This document shows, piece after piece, positions 46,487-54,345 of a stretch of 64,000 bases of DNA. This DNA is from Cellvibrio zantedeschiae (GTDB lineage: Bacteria > Pseudomonadota > Gammaproteobacteria > Pseudomonadales > Cellvibrionaceae), in NCBI RefSeq assembly GCF_014652535.1, contig NZ_BMYZ01000001.1, positions 2,293,370 through 2,357,369 on the forward strand. The letters run 5' to 3'. The notes below the pieces were generated by a model that saw nothing but the letters and a program-made list of their open reading frames with translations, was not told where the DNA came from and did not search any database. A program made the position numbers and the translations under genes. Position 1 is the first letter of the stretch. Each line of letters opens with the position of its first letter.

Positions 46487-47872
46487 ATGAAAGAGTCGTT
46501 CTCTATGAAAAAGTCAAAGCTTTATCTGGCTATTGGTCTGCTTGCATTCGCCCCATTTGGAGCCAGTGCTAATACCTTGTTGGAAATTTACGAACTCGCG
46601 CTCAAAAACGATGCGCAAATTAAAGCTGACAAAGCCGGCTACGAAGCAAATAAAGAGTACGCTGCTATTGCCCGTGCAGGTTTGCTGCCACAAGTGAACG
46701 CTCGATATAACTACAGCGATGCCAAGGGCGATTACACAGAAACTCCCGTGTCTACTCGTATTGGAGAAACAAACAGCAAAACTAAGGACTGGGGCATTAC
46801 CTTGGACCAACCTCTGTTCAACATGTCTGCCTGGTACGACTACAAAAAAGGCCAGAAATTAAGCGAGCAAGCTGAAGCCCTATACGGTGCTGATCAGCAA
46901 AGCCTTATAGTTCGTGTGGCCAGCGCCTACTTCAATGTTTTGCGCTCGGTGGATAAATTGGAAACCAGCATCGCAGAACAAAATGCATTTGCGCACCAAC
47001 TCGACCAGGTTAAACAACGTTTTGATGTAGGCCTGGTTGCCATTACCGATGTACACGAAGCACAAGCTGCTTATGACAGTGCTCTCGCAGCAACTTTAGA
47101 AGCGCGCGGTAGCCTTAGCATTAGCTATGAAGCTCTTGAAGTGTTAACCGGTAAACCAGAAGATCAAATCGCTCCACTGTCTGATAAATTTCCAGTTGTA
47201 ACCCCAACGCCTGCTGACCGTGCGGAATGGGTTAACTTTGCGCTAAAAAACAACTACAACTTGAAAGCAGCAAAATTCAATTCTGAAGCTGCCGAGAATA
47301 ATGCAAGCGCGGCACGTGCGGATCATTTGCCAACGATCACTGCAAGCCTTGGCCGCACCAAAAGAAATGTAGATGGTGATTTTGAAAGTTCACGCTTTGA
47401 AAACGAGAACGAAGGTTCATCAGTGAGCGTAGGTGTAAACATTCCTATTTTCAGTGGTCTGCGTACCTCAAGCCTTGCGCGTCAAGCCGTATCTTTGGGC
47501 CTGCAAGCACAAGAGCAACTGAATAGCACTCAACGCAATACCATTCAAAATACACGCGCATTGCATTTGTCAGTAGAAACGGATGTGGCGCGCGTTACAG
47601 CTCGCAAGCAAGCCACCATTTCCAACCAAAGTGCGTTGGAAGCAACTCAAGCCGGCTATGAAGTAGGCACACGTAACCTGGTTGAAGTTTTGCAAGCGCA
47701 AAGCAAACTTTACCAGGCTCGTCGCGACTACTCGAATGCGCTTTACGATTACGTTATCGACACCATTAGATTACGTGAAGTTGCGGGCATGCTTACACCG
47801 GCCGACGTACAAGAAGTTGACAAATGGTTACAAGACGGCGCGCCCGTTGTTCGCTCCAAATACGAAAAGTAA
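46487..47872 (+). CDS. tolC: TolC-family outer membrane efflux channel
   Basis: The protein has 461 residues from the ATG at 46487, which has AGGA 8 bp ahead; the open frame begins 26 codons earlier without a ribosome site. It has a signal peptide ending in 'GASA', two structural repeats of the OEP family (about 30-230 and 240-440, with long Gln/Ala-rich helices), and the TolC-specific 'NTLLEIYELALKNDAQIKADKAGYEANKE' start. TolC forms the trimeric exit duct for type I secretion and tripartite pumps, including MacAB-like systems, so it may serve the export operon at 14705-24047. tolC next to thiC-nudF matches the order in Pseudomonas. Confidence 0.95.
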   Translation: MKESFSMKKSKLYLAIGLLAFAPFGASANTLLEIYELALKNDAQIKADKAGYEANKEYAAIARAGLLPQVNARYNYSDAKGDYTETPVSTRIGETNSKTKDWGITLDQPLFNMSAWYDYKKGQKLSEQAEALYGADQQSLIVRVASAYFNVLRSVDKLETSIAEQNAFAHQLDQVKQRFDVGLVAITDVHEAQAAYDSALAATLEARGSLSISYEALEVLTGKPEDQIAPLSDKFPVVTPTPADRAEWVNFALKNNYNLKAAKFNSEAAENNASAARADHLPTITASLGRTKRNVDGDFESSRFENENEGSSVSVGVNIPIFSGLRTSSLARQAVSLGLQAQEQLNSTQRNTIQNTRALHLSVETDVARVTARKQATISNQSALEATQAGYEVGTRNLVEVLQAQSKLYQARRDYSNALYDYVIDTIRLREVAGMLTPADVQEVDKWLQDGAPVVRSKYEK

Positions 47873-47883
47873 TTTTCGAACAA

Positions 47884-47914
47884 TAAAAAAACCGCGCACT
47901 GCGCGGTTTTTTTA
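47884..47914 (+). terminator. Intrinsic terminator of tolC
   Basis: ACCGCGC (47891-47897) and GCGCGGT (47901-47907) with a 3-nt loop, A-tract before and T-tract after; 12 bp past the tolC stop. Confidence 0.93.
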
Positions 47915-47970
47915 TTTCTGTATTAATGACGCGATTAATTTCTAATTCAACACAATGAAAAGGAAATAAT

Positions 47971-49239
47971 ATGAACATCAATAGACGCCTAATTACAAGA
48001 TCAATAATTACAGGATCAATAGTTAAAAGATTAATAGTTACGAGATTAATAGTTACAGCATCAATAATTAAACCGCTCGTTAGCCTTACCTTTCTACATT
48101 TACTTTTTTTGAGCACTTACACGCTAGCCGATGCAACCGCAATTCCATCTGATCCCAAAGCAATACCAGCTGCCAAAGCTGTACAGGCTTATCTGGCTGC
48201 ACTCACCAACGAAAAAACATCAGGCGTTATCGCGGGTCAAAATATCGGGCACAGCGACGACATAAGCAATACAACTGGCCTTTCAGGCTTTATCCCCTTA
48301 ATCACTGAATTGGAAAATCACACTGGGGAACTACCCGGAATTGTCGGCGTGGATTACGAACACAATCACATTGCAACGCCTGATGGGTTACGTAGAGTAA
48401 ATACTTATTTAATTGATTACTGGAACAAAGGCGGGCTAATTACCATCAATTGGTCGCCACAAAATCCCTGGTGGAATGACGAAGCCAAGGTGGAACAAAA
48501 TCCCGGCAAATGGACTTACACGCGCAGTAACGGCGGCGATATGAGCAAAGTCGATCTGCGGGAATTAGTAAATCCTAAATCGCCCGCCCGTGTTATTTGG
48601 TTGCGCAAATTAGAGCGCATTGCAACAGCGTTAATTGAATTACAAAATGCAGGTGTAGTAGTTTTGTGGCGACCAATGCAAGAAATGAATGGTAATTGGT
48701 TTTGGTGGGGAATTGACTGCAAGCCACAAGATGCAGATTCCTATATCGCCCTGTGGCGCGACATGTACACTTATTTTACGCAAACCAAAGGCTTACATAA
48801 TTTGTTATGGGTGTTTTCGCCCAACCAAAGTCCAAACTTATTTGAGCGTTCAATTATTAAGCCACCCATGTATCGCTACCCAGGCGATAGCTATGTTGAT
48901 ATTTTTGCAGGCACGGCTTACAACAACGAGCTGGTAATAAAAGATTACGAACTCTTTAAGCAATCTGGAAAACCTATTGCCATCGCAGAGTTTGGTCCCA
49001 GAGCCGGTGAAACTATTAGCAGACAAGGTACTCTGGATACACGTTTATATCAGCAAAACTTGCAGAAGGATTATCCAGCGATAGCTTATTGGGTAAGTTG
49101 GTCAAGCTGGAGCAACGGTGATGGCACACAAGAGAATCAAGCTCTTGTTCATAATAAAAATGCCAAACAATTGTTAACCAGCGCTGCAGTGATTACGCGC
49201 AAGGGCATTGACTGGAAAAATTATTTAACAACCAAATAA
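47971..49239 (+). CDS. GH26 beta-mannanase
   Basis: The 422-residue secreted glycoside hydrolase attacks mannan or galactomannan. GH26 catalytic residues: acid/base E238 in 'VVLWRPMQEMNGNWFWWG', nucleophile E340 in 'IAIAEFGP'. The Trp-rich 'WSPQNPWWND' and 'YWVSWSSWSNGDG' also fit. The residue before the acid/base is Gln, where the mannanases I recall have His. The N-terminus is odd: a 38-residue basic region made of five degenerate pentapeptide repeats precedes the hydrophobic core (about 36-53) and cleavage near 'LADA'. AAGGAA lies before the ATG and there is no later Met, so the long N-region is translated. No binding module or linker. Own terminators on both sides. Confidence 0.92.
   Translation: MNINRRLITRSIITGSIVKRLIVTRLIVTASIIKPLVSLTFLHLLFLSTYTLADATAIPSDPKAIPAAKAVQAYLAALTNEKTSGVIAGQNIGHSDDISNTTGLSGFIPLITELENHTGELPGIVGVDYEHNHIATPDGLRRVNTYLIDYWNKGGLITINWSPQNPWWNDEAKVEQNPGKWTYTRSNGGDMSKVDLRELVNPKSPARVIWLRKLERIATALIELQNAGVVVLWRPMQEMNGNWFWWGIDCKPQDADSYIALWRDMYTYFTQTKGLHNLLWVFSPNQSPNLFERSIIKPPMYRYPGDSYVDIFAGTAYNNELVIKDYELFKQSGKPIAIAEFGPRAGETISRQGTLDTRLYQQNLQKDYPAIAYWVSWSSWSNGDGTQENQALVHNKNAKQLLTSAAVITRKGIDWKNYLTTK
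47992..48066 (+). repeat. Five tandem 15-bp repeats inside the mannanase signal-peptide region
   Basis: Five consecutive units of 15 bp (starting at 47992, 48007, 48022, 48037, 48052) share the pattern RTTAMARGATYAATA. In frame they encode the pentapeptides ITRSI, ITGSI, VKRLI, VTRLI, VTASI. A sixth partial unit starts at 48067. Confidence 0.92.
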
Positions 49240-49265
49240 GATTGAATCGGAAAAAAATTGAATCG

Positions 49266-49300
49266 AACAAAAAGGCCATGATGAAAACATGGCCTTTTTT
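49266..49300. terminator. Bidirectional terminator between mannanase and waaA
   Basis: AAAAAGGCCATG (49269-49280) pairs with CATGGCCTTTTT (49288-49299), with a 7-nt loop. It serves the mannanase on the plus strand and convergent waaA on the minus strand. Confidence 0.93.
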
Positions 49301-49312
49301 ACACACATCAAT

Positions 49313-50578
49313 TTAAAGAAACTGTTCAATTATACCGATTGATTTCGCCAGAGCACCGCGATTTTCATTCGCTACTTGCAACGCAGAATTTCCGCGTTTT
49401 TGTCGCTCGCGTTCATCCTCAGCCAAAAATTTAACAGCTGTTGCTAGCTCGCTTGACGAAGGCACCAATTGCAATGCGCCCGCTTCAGTTAAAAGCTTCG
49501 CTACTTCTGCAAAATTAAACACATGAGGACCGCTTAACAACGGTAGAGCCCATGCGGCAGGCTCGATAAAATTATGCCCTCCGTTTGGTACTAGGCTACC
49601 GCCTACAAACGCTATGTCGCTAGCGCCAAACATTAACAACAACTCGCCCATAGTATCGCCAAGAATTATCTCGGTATTGTGGGCGAATGTTTTCTCACTA
49701 CGACGAGCCAAAACATGACCACGATTTACGCAGAGGTTCGCAACACTATTAAATCGTTCAGGATGACGCGGCACCAAAATCAAACGTAAGTTTGATACAG
49801 ACTTTTGCTTAAGTTGCGAAAAAGCATCAAGGATAATTTCATCCTCACCCTGGTGAGTGCTAGCGGCAATCCACAGCACGTATTTTTCATCTTGCGACCA
49901 CTCTCGCTTCAACTCAGCCGCGCGAGCGCGCAAGTCGTCACTAATAGTTAAATCAAACTTAATGCTGCCTGTAACTTCTGTGTTGATTGCAGGCAAGCCT
50001 ATGCGATTAAAACGTGCAGCATCTACTTTGTTTTGAACTAGGGCTTTAGTGAGGCTTTGTAACATGGGGCGAGTCAACCCAGAAAATTTCTCGTAGCCAC
50101 GTGCCGATTTTTCAGACATACGCCCATTTATCAAAAGTGCAGGAATATTATTTTTTTTACACGCGGCAATCGTATTCGGCCACAACTCTGTTTCCATAAT
50201 AAGCAAAACTGAAGGCTTCACTCGTTGAATAAAGCGCGCTAACACATCCGGCAAATCGTAAGGCGCGTACACATGAAAAACACTTTCGCCCAAACTCGCA
50301 TGCACTCGCTCAGAACCCGTTGGTGTTGTAGTGGTAACAACCAATTGCAAATCATCACGCATTTGCAATTGACGGATTAACGGCAAAGCGGCAATAAATT
50401 CGCCTACAGATACAGTATGCAACCAAACAACTTTCTTCTCTGCTGCCAAGGGGGCAAAAAAAGCAAAGCGTTCGCTCCAGCGTTTTGCATAGGCTGGAGC
50501 GGCAATTGCCCGCCATAAAAGGCGCAGCAAAATAAAAGGCACGGCACAATAAAATATCAGGGTGTAAACAAAACGCAT
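49313..50578 (-). CDS. waaA: 3-deoxy-D-manno-octulosonic acid transferase (Kdo transferase)
   Basis: WaaA/KdtA (421 residues) adds Kdo to lipid IVA in lipopolysaccharide synthesis at the inner face of the cytoplasmic membrane. It has an N-terminal hydrophobic anchor (about 4-22). The GT-B fold carries the catalytic-base Glu in 'WLHTVSVGEFIAALPLI', and 'VLLIMETELWPN', 'WIAASTHQGEDEIIL' and 'GGHNFIEPAAWALPLLSGPHVFNF' match the family. Length is normal, with AAGG before the ATG. The CE2 esterase gene upstream ends 28 bp before it in the same direction, so read-through is possible though the functions are unrelated. Confidence 0.96.
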   Translation of the reverse strand: MRFVYTLIFYCAVPFILLRLLWRAIAAPAYAKRWSERFAFFAPLAAEKKVVWLHTVSVGEFIAALPLIRQLQMRDDLQLVVTTTTPTGSERVHASLGESVFHVYAPYDLPDVLARFIQRVKPSVLLIMETELWPNTIAACKKNNIPALLINGRMSEKSARGYEKFSGLTRPMLQSLTKALVQNKVDAARFNRIGLPAINTEVTGSIKFDLTISDDLRARAAELKREWSQDEKYVLWIAASTHQGEDEIILDAFSQLKQKSVSNLRLILVPRHPERFNSVANLCVNRGHVLARRSEKTFAHNTEIILGDTMGELLLMFGASDIAFVGGSLVPNGGHNFIEPAAWALPLLSGPHVFNFAEVAKLLTEAGALQLVPSSSELATAVKFLAEDERERQKRGNSALQVANENRGALAKSIGIIEQFL

Positions 50579-50606
50579 TTTTATACCTTAGTAAAAGCCT
50601 TCCAAG

Positions 50607-51722
50607 TTACCACTTCATTTTCTGCTTAATAAAAGAGGTCAACTTCTCTGCGTTAACTTGATGATGTTTTACACGCGGATGTGCGCCATAACCGGTAAAG
50701 TCAAAAAACACTGTATCCATTTTTTCTTTTGGATTTTCCTGTTTGATTCGAGCAACAGCAGTGGTGATATAACCCGGCCATTTTGAACCCTCTTTAGTTG
50801 CATCCATACTGCCCAAGGCGCATACGATATAAGCTTTGGGATATTTACCGCGAATAGTCTTTACGAAATCAACATAAGCCTGGATACGTTGTTCATCCGT
50901 AGGATTAGGATTCATACGATGCTCACGGTCCGTCAACCAGCTATCGTTTTGAAATAAATTAATCACAACGACATCAGGTGTCCAACTAGAGAAATCCCAT
51001 TTAGTGTCGTTATCACCTACTGCATTCAGCTGATCATAAAATTGCGGCATGATAAAAGGAAACCAGCTAATCATAATACCAATGCCGCTTTGTGAGGTTA
51101 CATGCAGTTCCGCATTCAGGTTGCGCGCGGTAATGGCATCGTAGGCCATAAAATTATTTTTATCTTTTAATAAATGATCCGGCCCATCATCAGGGGATTC
51201 GTTACCCATGCCGCTGGTGATTGAGTCACCAAAGAATTCAATTTTGCGTTTTAAACGCGCAGGTGGCGTCAATAATTTTCCGTCATCTGCCAGCTCAATA
51301 GCTTTTACAGTAGTCGCACCTTCTTCACCCTCTGTGCGCTTGGTAATAAGAAAGCTGTGTTTACCCGCGGCAAGCTTATCGCTCACCAAATAGGTTTTTT
51401 CACCTTGCACGGCTTGAATAATTACGGGATGTTGCAAATCGCCATCCACAAACACATTAAAAAAGTTTTTGCCAAGTTGATCATCAAGAGTTATCGCCAA
51501 ATAGGTTCCCGTGAAATTTCCAGCAATGCTGGTTCCTGGCCAGGATATTTGTGGTGCATCAGGTTTGGTCAGGTCAATTCGACCCGTATATTGCAAATAT
51601 TTATCGCCACCAGAGATTTTAGTTACTGCAAACGCAGGAACTATAAAGGTGGACGCACAGATCGCCAATAAACAACGCGTTAATAACTTGGAAGGACTCA
51701 TAAATAACTTGAAAGGATTCAT
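50607..51722 (-). CDS. CE2-type secreted acetyl(xylan) esterase
   Basis: The 371-residue secreted esterase has a signal peptide (cleavage near 'PAFA', about residue 32), an N-terminal jelly-roll domain (about 35-150, 'NFFNVFVDGDLQHPVI', 'KHSFLITKRTE') and a C-terminal SGNH hydrolase with S167 in 'FFGDSITSGMGNE' and His in 'GYGAHPRVKHHQ'. This two-domain plan is that of CE2 deacetylases known from Cellvibrio japonicus and Clostridium thermocellum, which remove acetyl groups from xylan or glucomannan. The first 14 codons are a tandem duplication of 21 bp giving two possible ATG starts (51722 and 51701); AGGA lies 12 bp before the first. A mannanase gene is close by, which suits glucomannan breakdown. 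Confidence 0.88.
   Translation of the reverse strand: MNPFKLFMSPSKLLTRCLLAICASTFIVPAFAVTKISGGDKYLQYTGRIDLTKPDAPQISWPGTSIAGNFTGTYLAITLDDQLGKNFFNVFVDGDLQHPVIIQAVQGEKTYLVSDKLAAGKHSFLITKRTEGEEGATTVKAIELADDGKLLTPPARLKRKIEFFGDSITSGMGNESPDDGPDHLLKDKNNFMAYDAITARNLNAELHVTSQSGIGIMISWFPFIMPQFYDQLNAVGDNDTKWDFSSWTPDVVVINLFQNDSWLTDREHRMNPNPTDEQRIQAYVDFVKTIRGKYPKAYIVCALGSMDATKEGSKWPGYITTAVARIKQENPKEKMDTVFFDFTGYGAHPRVKHHQVNAEKLTSFIKQKMKW
51681..51722 (-). repeat. 21-bp tandem duplication of the translation start of the CE2 esterase
   Basis: On the minus strand two 21-bp units, 51722-51702 and 51701-51681, differ at 3 positions and encode MNPFKLF and MSPSKLL. The duplication copies the start codon itself. 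Confidence 0.88.
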
Positions 51723-51767
51723 ATTGTAATTTTCCTAAGTGACAGGCCTTTTTAGATTTTGGGTAAC

Positions 51768-52682
51768 TTATTCTAGTCGAAGATTATCCAGGTAAATAAT
51801 GCGGCTCTCCGGGAGTTTGCCTACAAAAATTTCAACCCAGGTGATGTGCGATAGATCCATTAGTCTTCCAGCAGGTGCGTGTTCAATCGCGTCCATAGAA
51901 TAGCTGAGATGATTCCAACCGGGTTTGAGTTGAAAACTTGTGTTAAATCTATCTTTCATTGCCCATTGGGTTAGCCCGTGCTGGACATCATTTACCCGTA
52001 CCGTCATATAAAACGATGTTGAATCTGGATTATAAATATCAAAACCAAATTGTTTAAAGCCTCGCCAATCTTGCTGGAGGCGGCTGAATTTTATGCCTGA
52101 ATAATTTTTGGGTGACAATACCACTTTTAATGAATATTCACCTTGCGTGCGATATTGCGTTGAACGCTCGTCTTCTTTTTTGCCCCAATAGGACTCTATA
52201 ACAGATTCAAAACCCACCAAAAGCGGAAATTCATGTCGCGCCCGAGCTTCGTACCAGGACTCCATAAAAACTGCAGTAATATTGGGAATCAAAAGTACTG
52301 TGGCAAAAACACGCCCTAACAAAACCCATTTGGTGCTGCGCTGAAGCCAAAATAATCCCAGCCAAGTACCGGTTAAATCGCGGAGCAGATCATCCCAATT
52401 ACCATCGCGCCCAATACTCGCCTGTATAACTTCAATAAGACCACCGGCAAAAAAAACAGTGGCGGTAATAATAAGCGCCACGCGCCAATTATTGACATCT
52501 ACTTTTCTACTAATGAGAACGACCAAAGCAATAAAGAAGACAACATGCCCGCAATCCCAAATCGCACTTAACAAGCTGCTTGAAGACTCTAATGTGCCAC
52601 CCAGAAAGAAAAAGGGAAAAGCTCCAACAAGAATAAACAACGGCAAAATTCGAGTTAATTTGTGTACAGCAAACTTGAACAT
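51768..52682 (-). CDS. VanZ-like membrane protein fused to a carbohydrate-binding-like C-terminal domain
   Basis: The protein has about 304 residues. The N-terminal part (about 10-140) has four hydrophobic segments with VanZ-family features ('LSAIWDCGHVVFFIALVVLI', 'GLIEVIQASIGRDGNWDDLLRDLTGTWLGL'). The C-terminal part (about 150-304) is a beta-rich soluble domain with 'YSGIKFSRLQQDWRGFKQFGFDIYNPD' and ends 'SRIIYLDNLRLE', like CIA30/CBM-type jelly rolls. The start is taken as the ATG 1 bp after the dgt stop (TAG-T-ATG), implying coupled translation. A frame extension to a TTG lies inside dgt. Function unknown; VanZ-like proteins elsewhere are linked to antibiotic tolerance or surface modification. 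Confidence 0.65.
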   Translation of the reverse strand: MFKFAVHKLTRILPLFILVGAFPFFFLGGTLESSSSLLSAIWDCGHVVFFIALVVLISRKVDVNNWRVALIITATVFFAGGLIEVIQASIGRDGNWDDLLRDLTGTWLGLFWLQRSTKWVLLGRVFATVLLIPNITAVFMESWYEARARHEFPLLVGFESVIESYWGKKEDERSTQYRTQGEYSLKVVLSPKNYSGIKFSRLQQDWRGFKQFGFDIYNPDSTSFYMTVRVNDVQHGLTQWAMKDRFNTSFQLKPGWNHLSYSMDAIEHAPAGRLMDLSHITWVEIFVGKLPESRIIYLDNLRLE

Positions 52683-52683
52683 A

Positions 52684-54051
52684 CTAATATCTGGAATCAC
52701 CCATACCGTTGAATTGCTTTGCAAGATTAGTGGCGTAATTATCGGTCATACCGCTGATAAAATCGATCACTGCCATCAATGCTAAATATTTATAATTTTT
52801 GTCGCGCTTACTCACGTTAGGGTGAAAGTTATTATCGCCAATCAACGCCATTACACGATTGTCTTTATAAGTCATTTGGCCTGGATCGCCGAGTGACGCA
52901 TATACGGCGCTACAAATCGTACTCAACAAAGTACCTATCACAGCATAAGCACCAATTTCCAATTCAACGCGACGCGAATGGTTAAAAATTTTCTGCTTCG
53001 CCAAATCTTTTGCGGCTTGCACAGCAGTCATCACTTTTGGATCGCACAGGGAAATTAAATCCCCCTCCACACTGCCCTGCAAAAAAGCCTCCTGATGTTT
53101 AATAAATGCATCTGTGCCAGCATTTATAAATGCATCTATCACTTTACCGCGCACCAACGCCGGCTTGCGGCCATCATTAACTTTTTTAAGGGTGCGCTCC
53201 AAATCAGCTAGCTGTGGAGAATCTGCAATTACGGGGCGCAGCAATTCATAAATTTCATTCCAGTTGAGAATGCCCATTTCAAGGCCATCTTCCAAATCAA
53301 TAATGCCGTAACAAAAATCGTCTGCGGCCTCCATTAAATAAACCAATGGGTGACGACAATACCAGTTTTTACCTTTTTCAATTAAACCGGTTTTTGCAGC
53401 AATTTCATGAAAGTAGCCCAGCTCTGATTGAAACACGCCATATTTATTATTTTTGGGGCGATGATTTAAAACCGTCGCAGTTGAGCACCAGGGATATTTC
53501 ATTGAAGACGCGAGCGTTGCATAGGTTAGGCGCATACCTTCGTGATACTGGTGATATTCCGAGGTTGTAAGCACACGTAAACCCTGCGCGTTACCTTCAA
53601 ATACGCGAATATCATCTCGCTCTTCTGGCGATAAATCCGCTAAAAATTCCGCACCTTCTTTTTGAAACCAACTGCGAATCGCATCCTCACCTGTATGACC
53701 AAACGGCGGATTGCCAATGTCGTGCGCAAGACAGGTTGCTTGAACTATGTCGCCAATATCTGTTGGCCAAATATGATCAGGCAAATCACCTGCATCTTTT
53801 AATGCTTGCCCAACACGTATGCCCAAAGTGCGCCCTACGCAGGCGACCTCCAGGCTGTGCGTCATGCGGTTGTGGATGTGGTCATTAGTTGCAAGCGGAT
53901 GAACCTGAGTTTTGCGCGCCAGCCGACGAAATGCACCGGAAAAAATAATTTTGTCGTGATCCGAGTGAAAAGGCGAGCGCCCTTCTTCGTGCTTCGCCGT
54001 TCGCTTACCCAAGCGCTCTGCGCAAAGCAGTTGATTCCAATTCATTGTCAT
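52684..54051 (-). CDS. dgt: Deoxyguanosinetriphosphate triphosphohydrolase (dGTPase)
   Basis: The 455-residue HD-domain enzyme hydrolyses dGTP to deoxyguanosine and triphosphate. HD motif residues: H65 in 'NRMTHSLEVA', H110-D111 in 'CLAHDIGNPPFGHTGED', and a later 'MEAADDFCYGIIDLEDG' with the distal Asp. N-terminal 'GRSPFHSDHDKIIFSGAFRRLARKTQV' is a dGTPase signature. The Leu/Tyr-rich middle region matches the type 1 dGTPase subgroup. It is the first gene of a two-gene unit with the VanZ-like gene. It diverges from the urea operon across a 294-bp regulatory region. Confidence 0.95.
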   Translation of the reverse strand: MTMNWNQLLCAERLGKRTAKHEEGRSPFHSDHDKIIFSGAFRRLARKTQVHPLATNDHIHNRMTHSLEVACVGRTLGIRVGQALKDAGDLPDHIWPTDIGDIVQATCLAHDIGNPPFGHTGEDAIRSWFQKEGAEFLADLSPEERDDIRVFEGNAQGLRVLTTSEYHQYHEGMRLTYATLASSMKYPWCSTATVLNHRPKNNKYGVFQSELGYFHEIAAKTGLIEKGKNWYCRHPLVYLMEAADDFCYGIIDLEDGLEMGILNWNEIYELLRPVIADSPQLADLERTLKKVNDGRKPALVRGKVIDAFINAGTDAFIKHQEAFLQGSVEGDLISLCDPKVMTAVQAAKDLAKQKIFNHSRRVELEIGAYAVIGTLLSTICSAVYASLGDPGQMTYKDNRVMALIGDNNFHPNVSKRDKNYKYLALMAVIDFISGMTDNYATNLAKQFNGMGDSRY

Positions 54052-54099
54052 AGGTATCTACAACCTTGTTGATCTATCGATAAACTTTTAACAACTGGC

Positions 54100-54114
54100 G
54101 CACCAGTTTGGTTC
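54100..54114 (+). promoter_or_regulatory. NtrC-like enhancer site upstream of the urea operon
   Basis: GCACCAGTTTGGTTC matches the NtrC consensus GCACY-N5-GGTGC at 9 of 10 fixed positions. It lies about 155 bp upstream of the -24 element, a normal enhancer distance. A half-site (GCACTA at 54145-54150) follows. Confidence 0.6.
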
Positions 54115-54267
54115 TTAAAAAAAATTCCATCGCACAATATAAGCGCACTAAATCTTTATCAATCTTGTATTTCTTAAAATCCAAGATACTCCGATGCATA
54201 TTTAACTTATTGTTTTATCTTGTAATTATTCATTGTATCAGACCAATTCGAGCCGCTTAATTTTTCT

Positions 54268-54283
54268 TGGCATAGTTACTGCA
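54268..54283 (+). promoter_or_regulatory. Sigma-54 (-24/-12) promoter of the urea amidolyase operon
   Basis: TGGCATAGTTACTGCA holds GG and GC exactly 10 bp apart and matches TGGCAC-N5-TTGCA at all but two bases. Transcription would begin near 54294, about 50 nt before the allophanate hydrolase ATG. Confidence 0.8.
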
Positions 54284-54299
54284 AAATCCTGAAAAAGCA

Positions 54300-54315
54300 A
54301 TCTTGTATTCAAGAT
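54300..54315. promoter_or_regulatory. Candidate GntR/FCD operator at the urea operon start
   Basis: ATCTTGTATTCAAGAT is a 16-bp element with perfect 6-bp arms, of the TTGTAT-ACAA kind bound by FCD-type GntR repressors. ATCTTGTA recurs at 54162 and ATCTTGTAAT at 54217; the 54162 copy has a distant CAAGAT partner at 54182. Its place just after the predicted transcription start would suit repression by the GntR protein encoded at 59941. Confidence 0.6.
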
Positions 54316-54345
54316 GGTATTTAAGATTTTAGAGCAGGAACAATA

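Noticed and set aside
47992..48066. Possible CRISPR array
   Set aside because: Units are contiguous 15-mers with no spacers and lie in frame within a coding sequence.
47793..48116. Minus-strand frame with LVTINLLTID-like repeats
   Set aside because: It is the complement of the 15-bp repeats and the end of tolC; no protein evidence.
54052..54345. ykkC/guanidine riboswitch before the urea operon
   Set aside because: I could not find the conserved blocks of that motif; the leader is explained by sigma-54 and palindrome elements.
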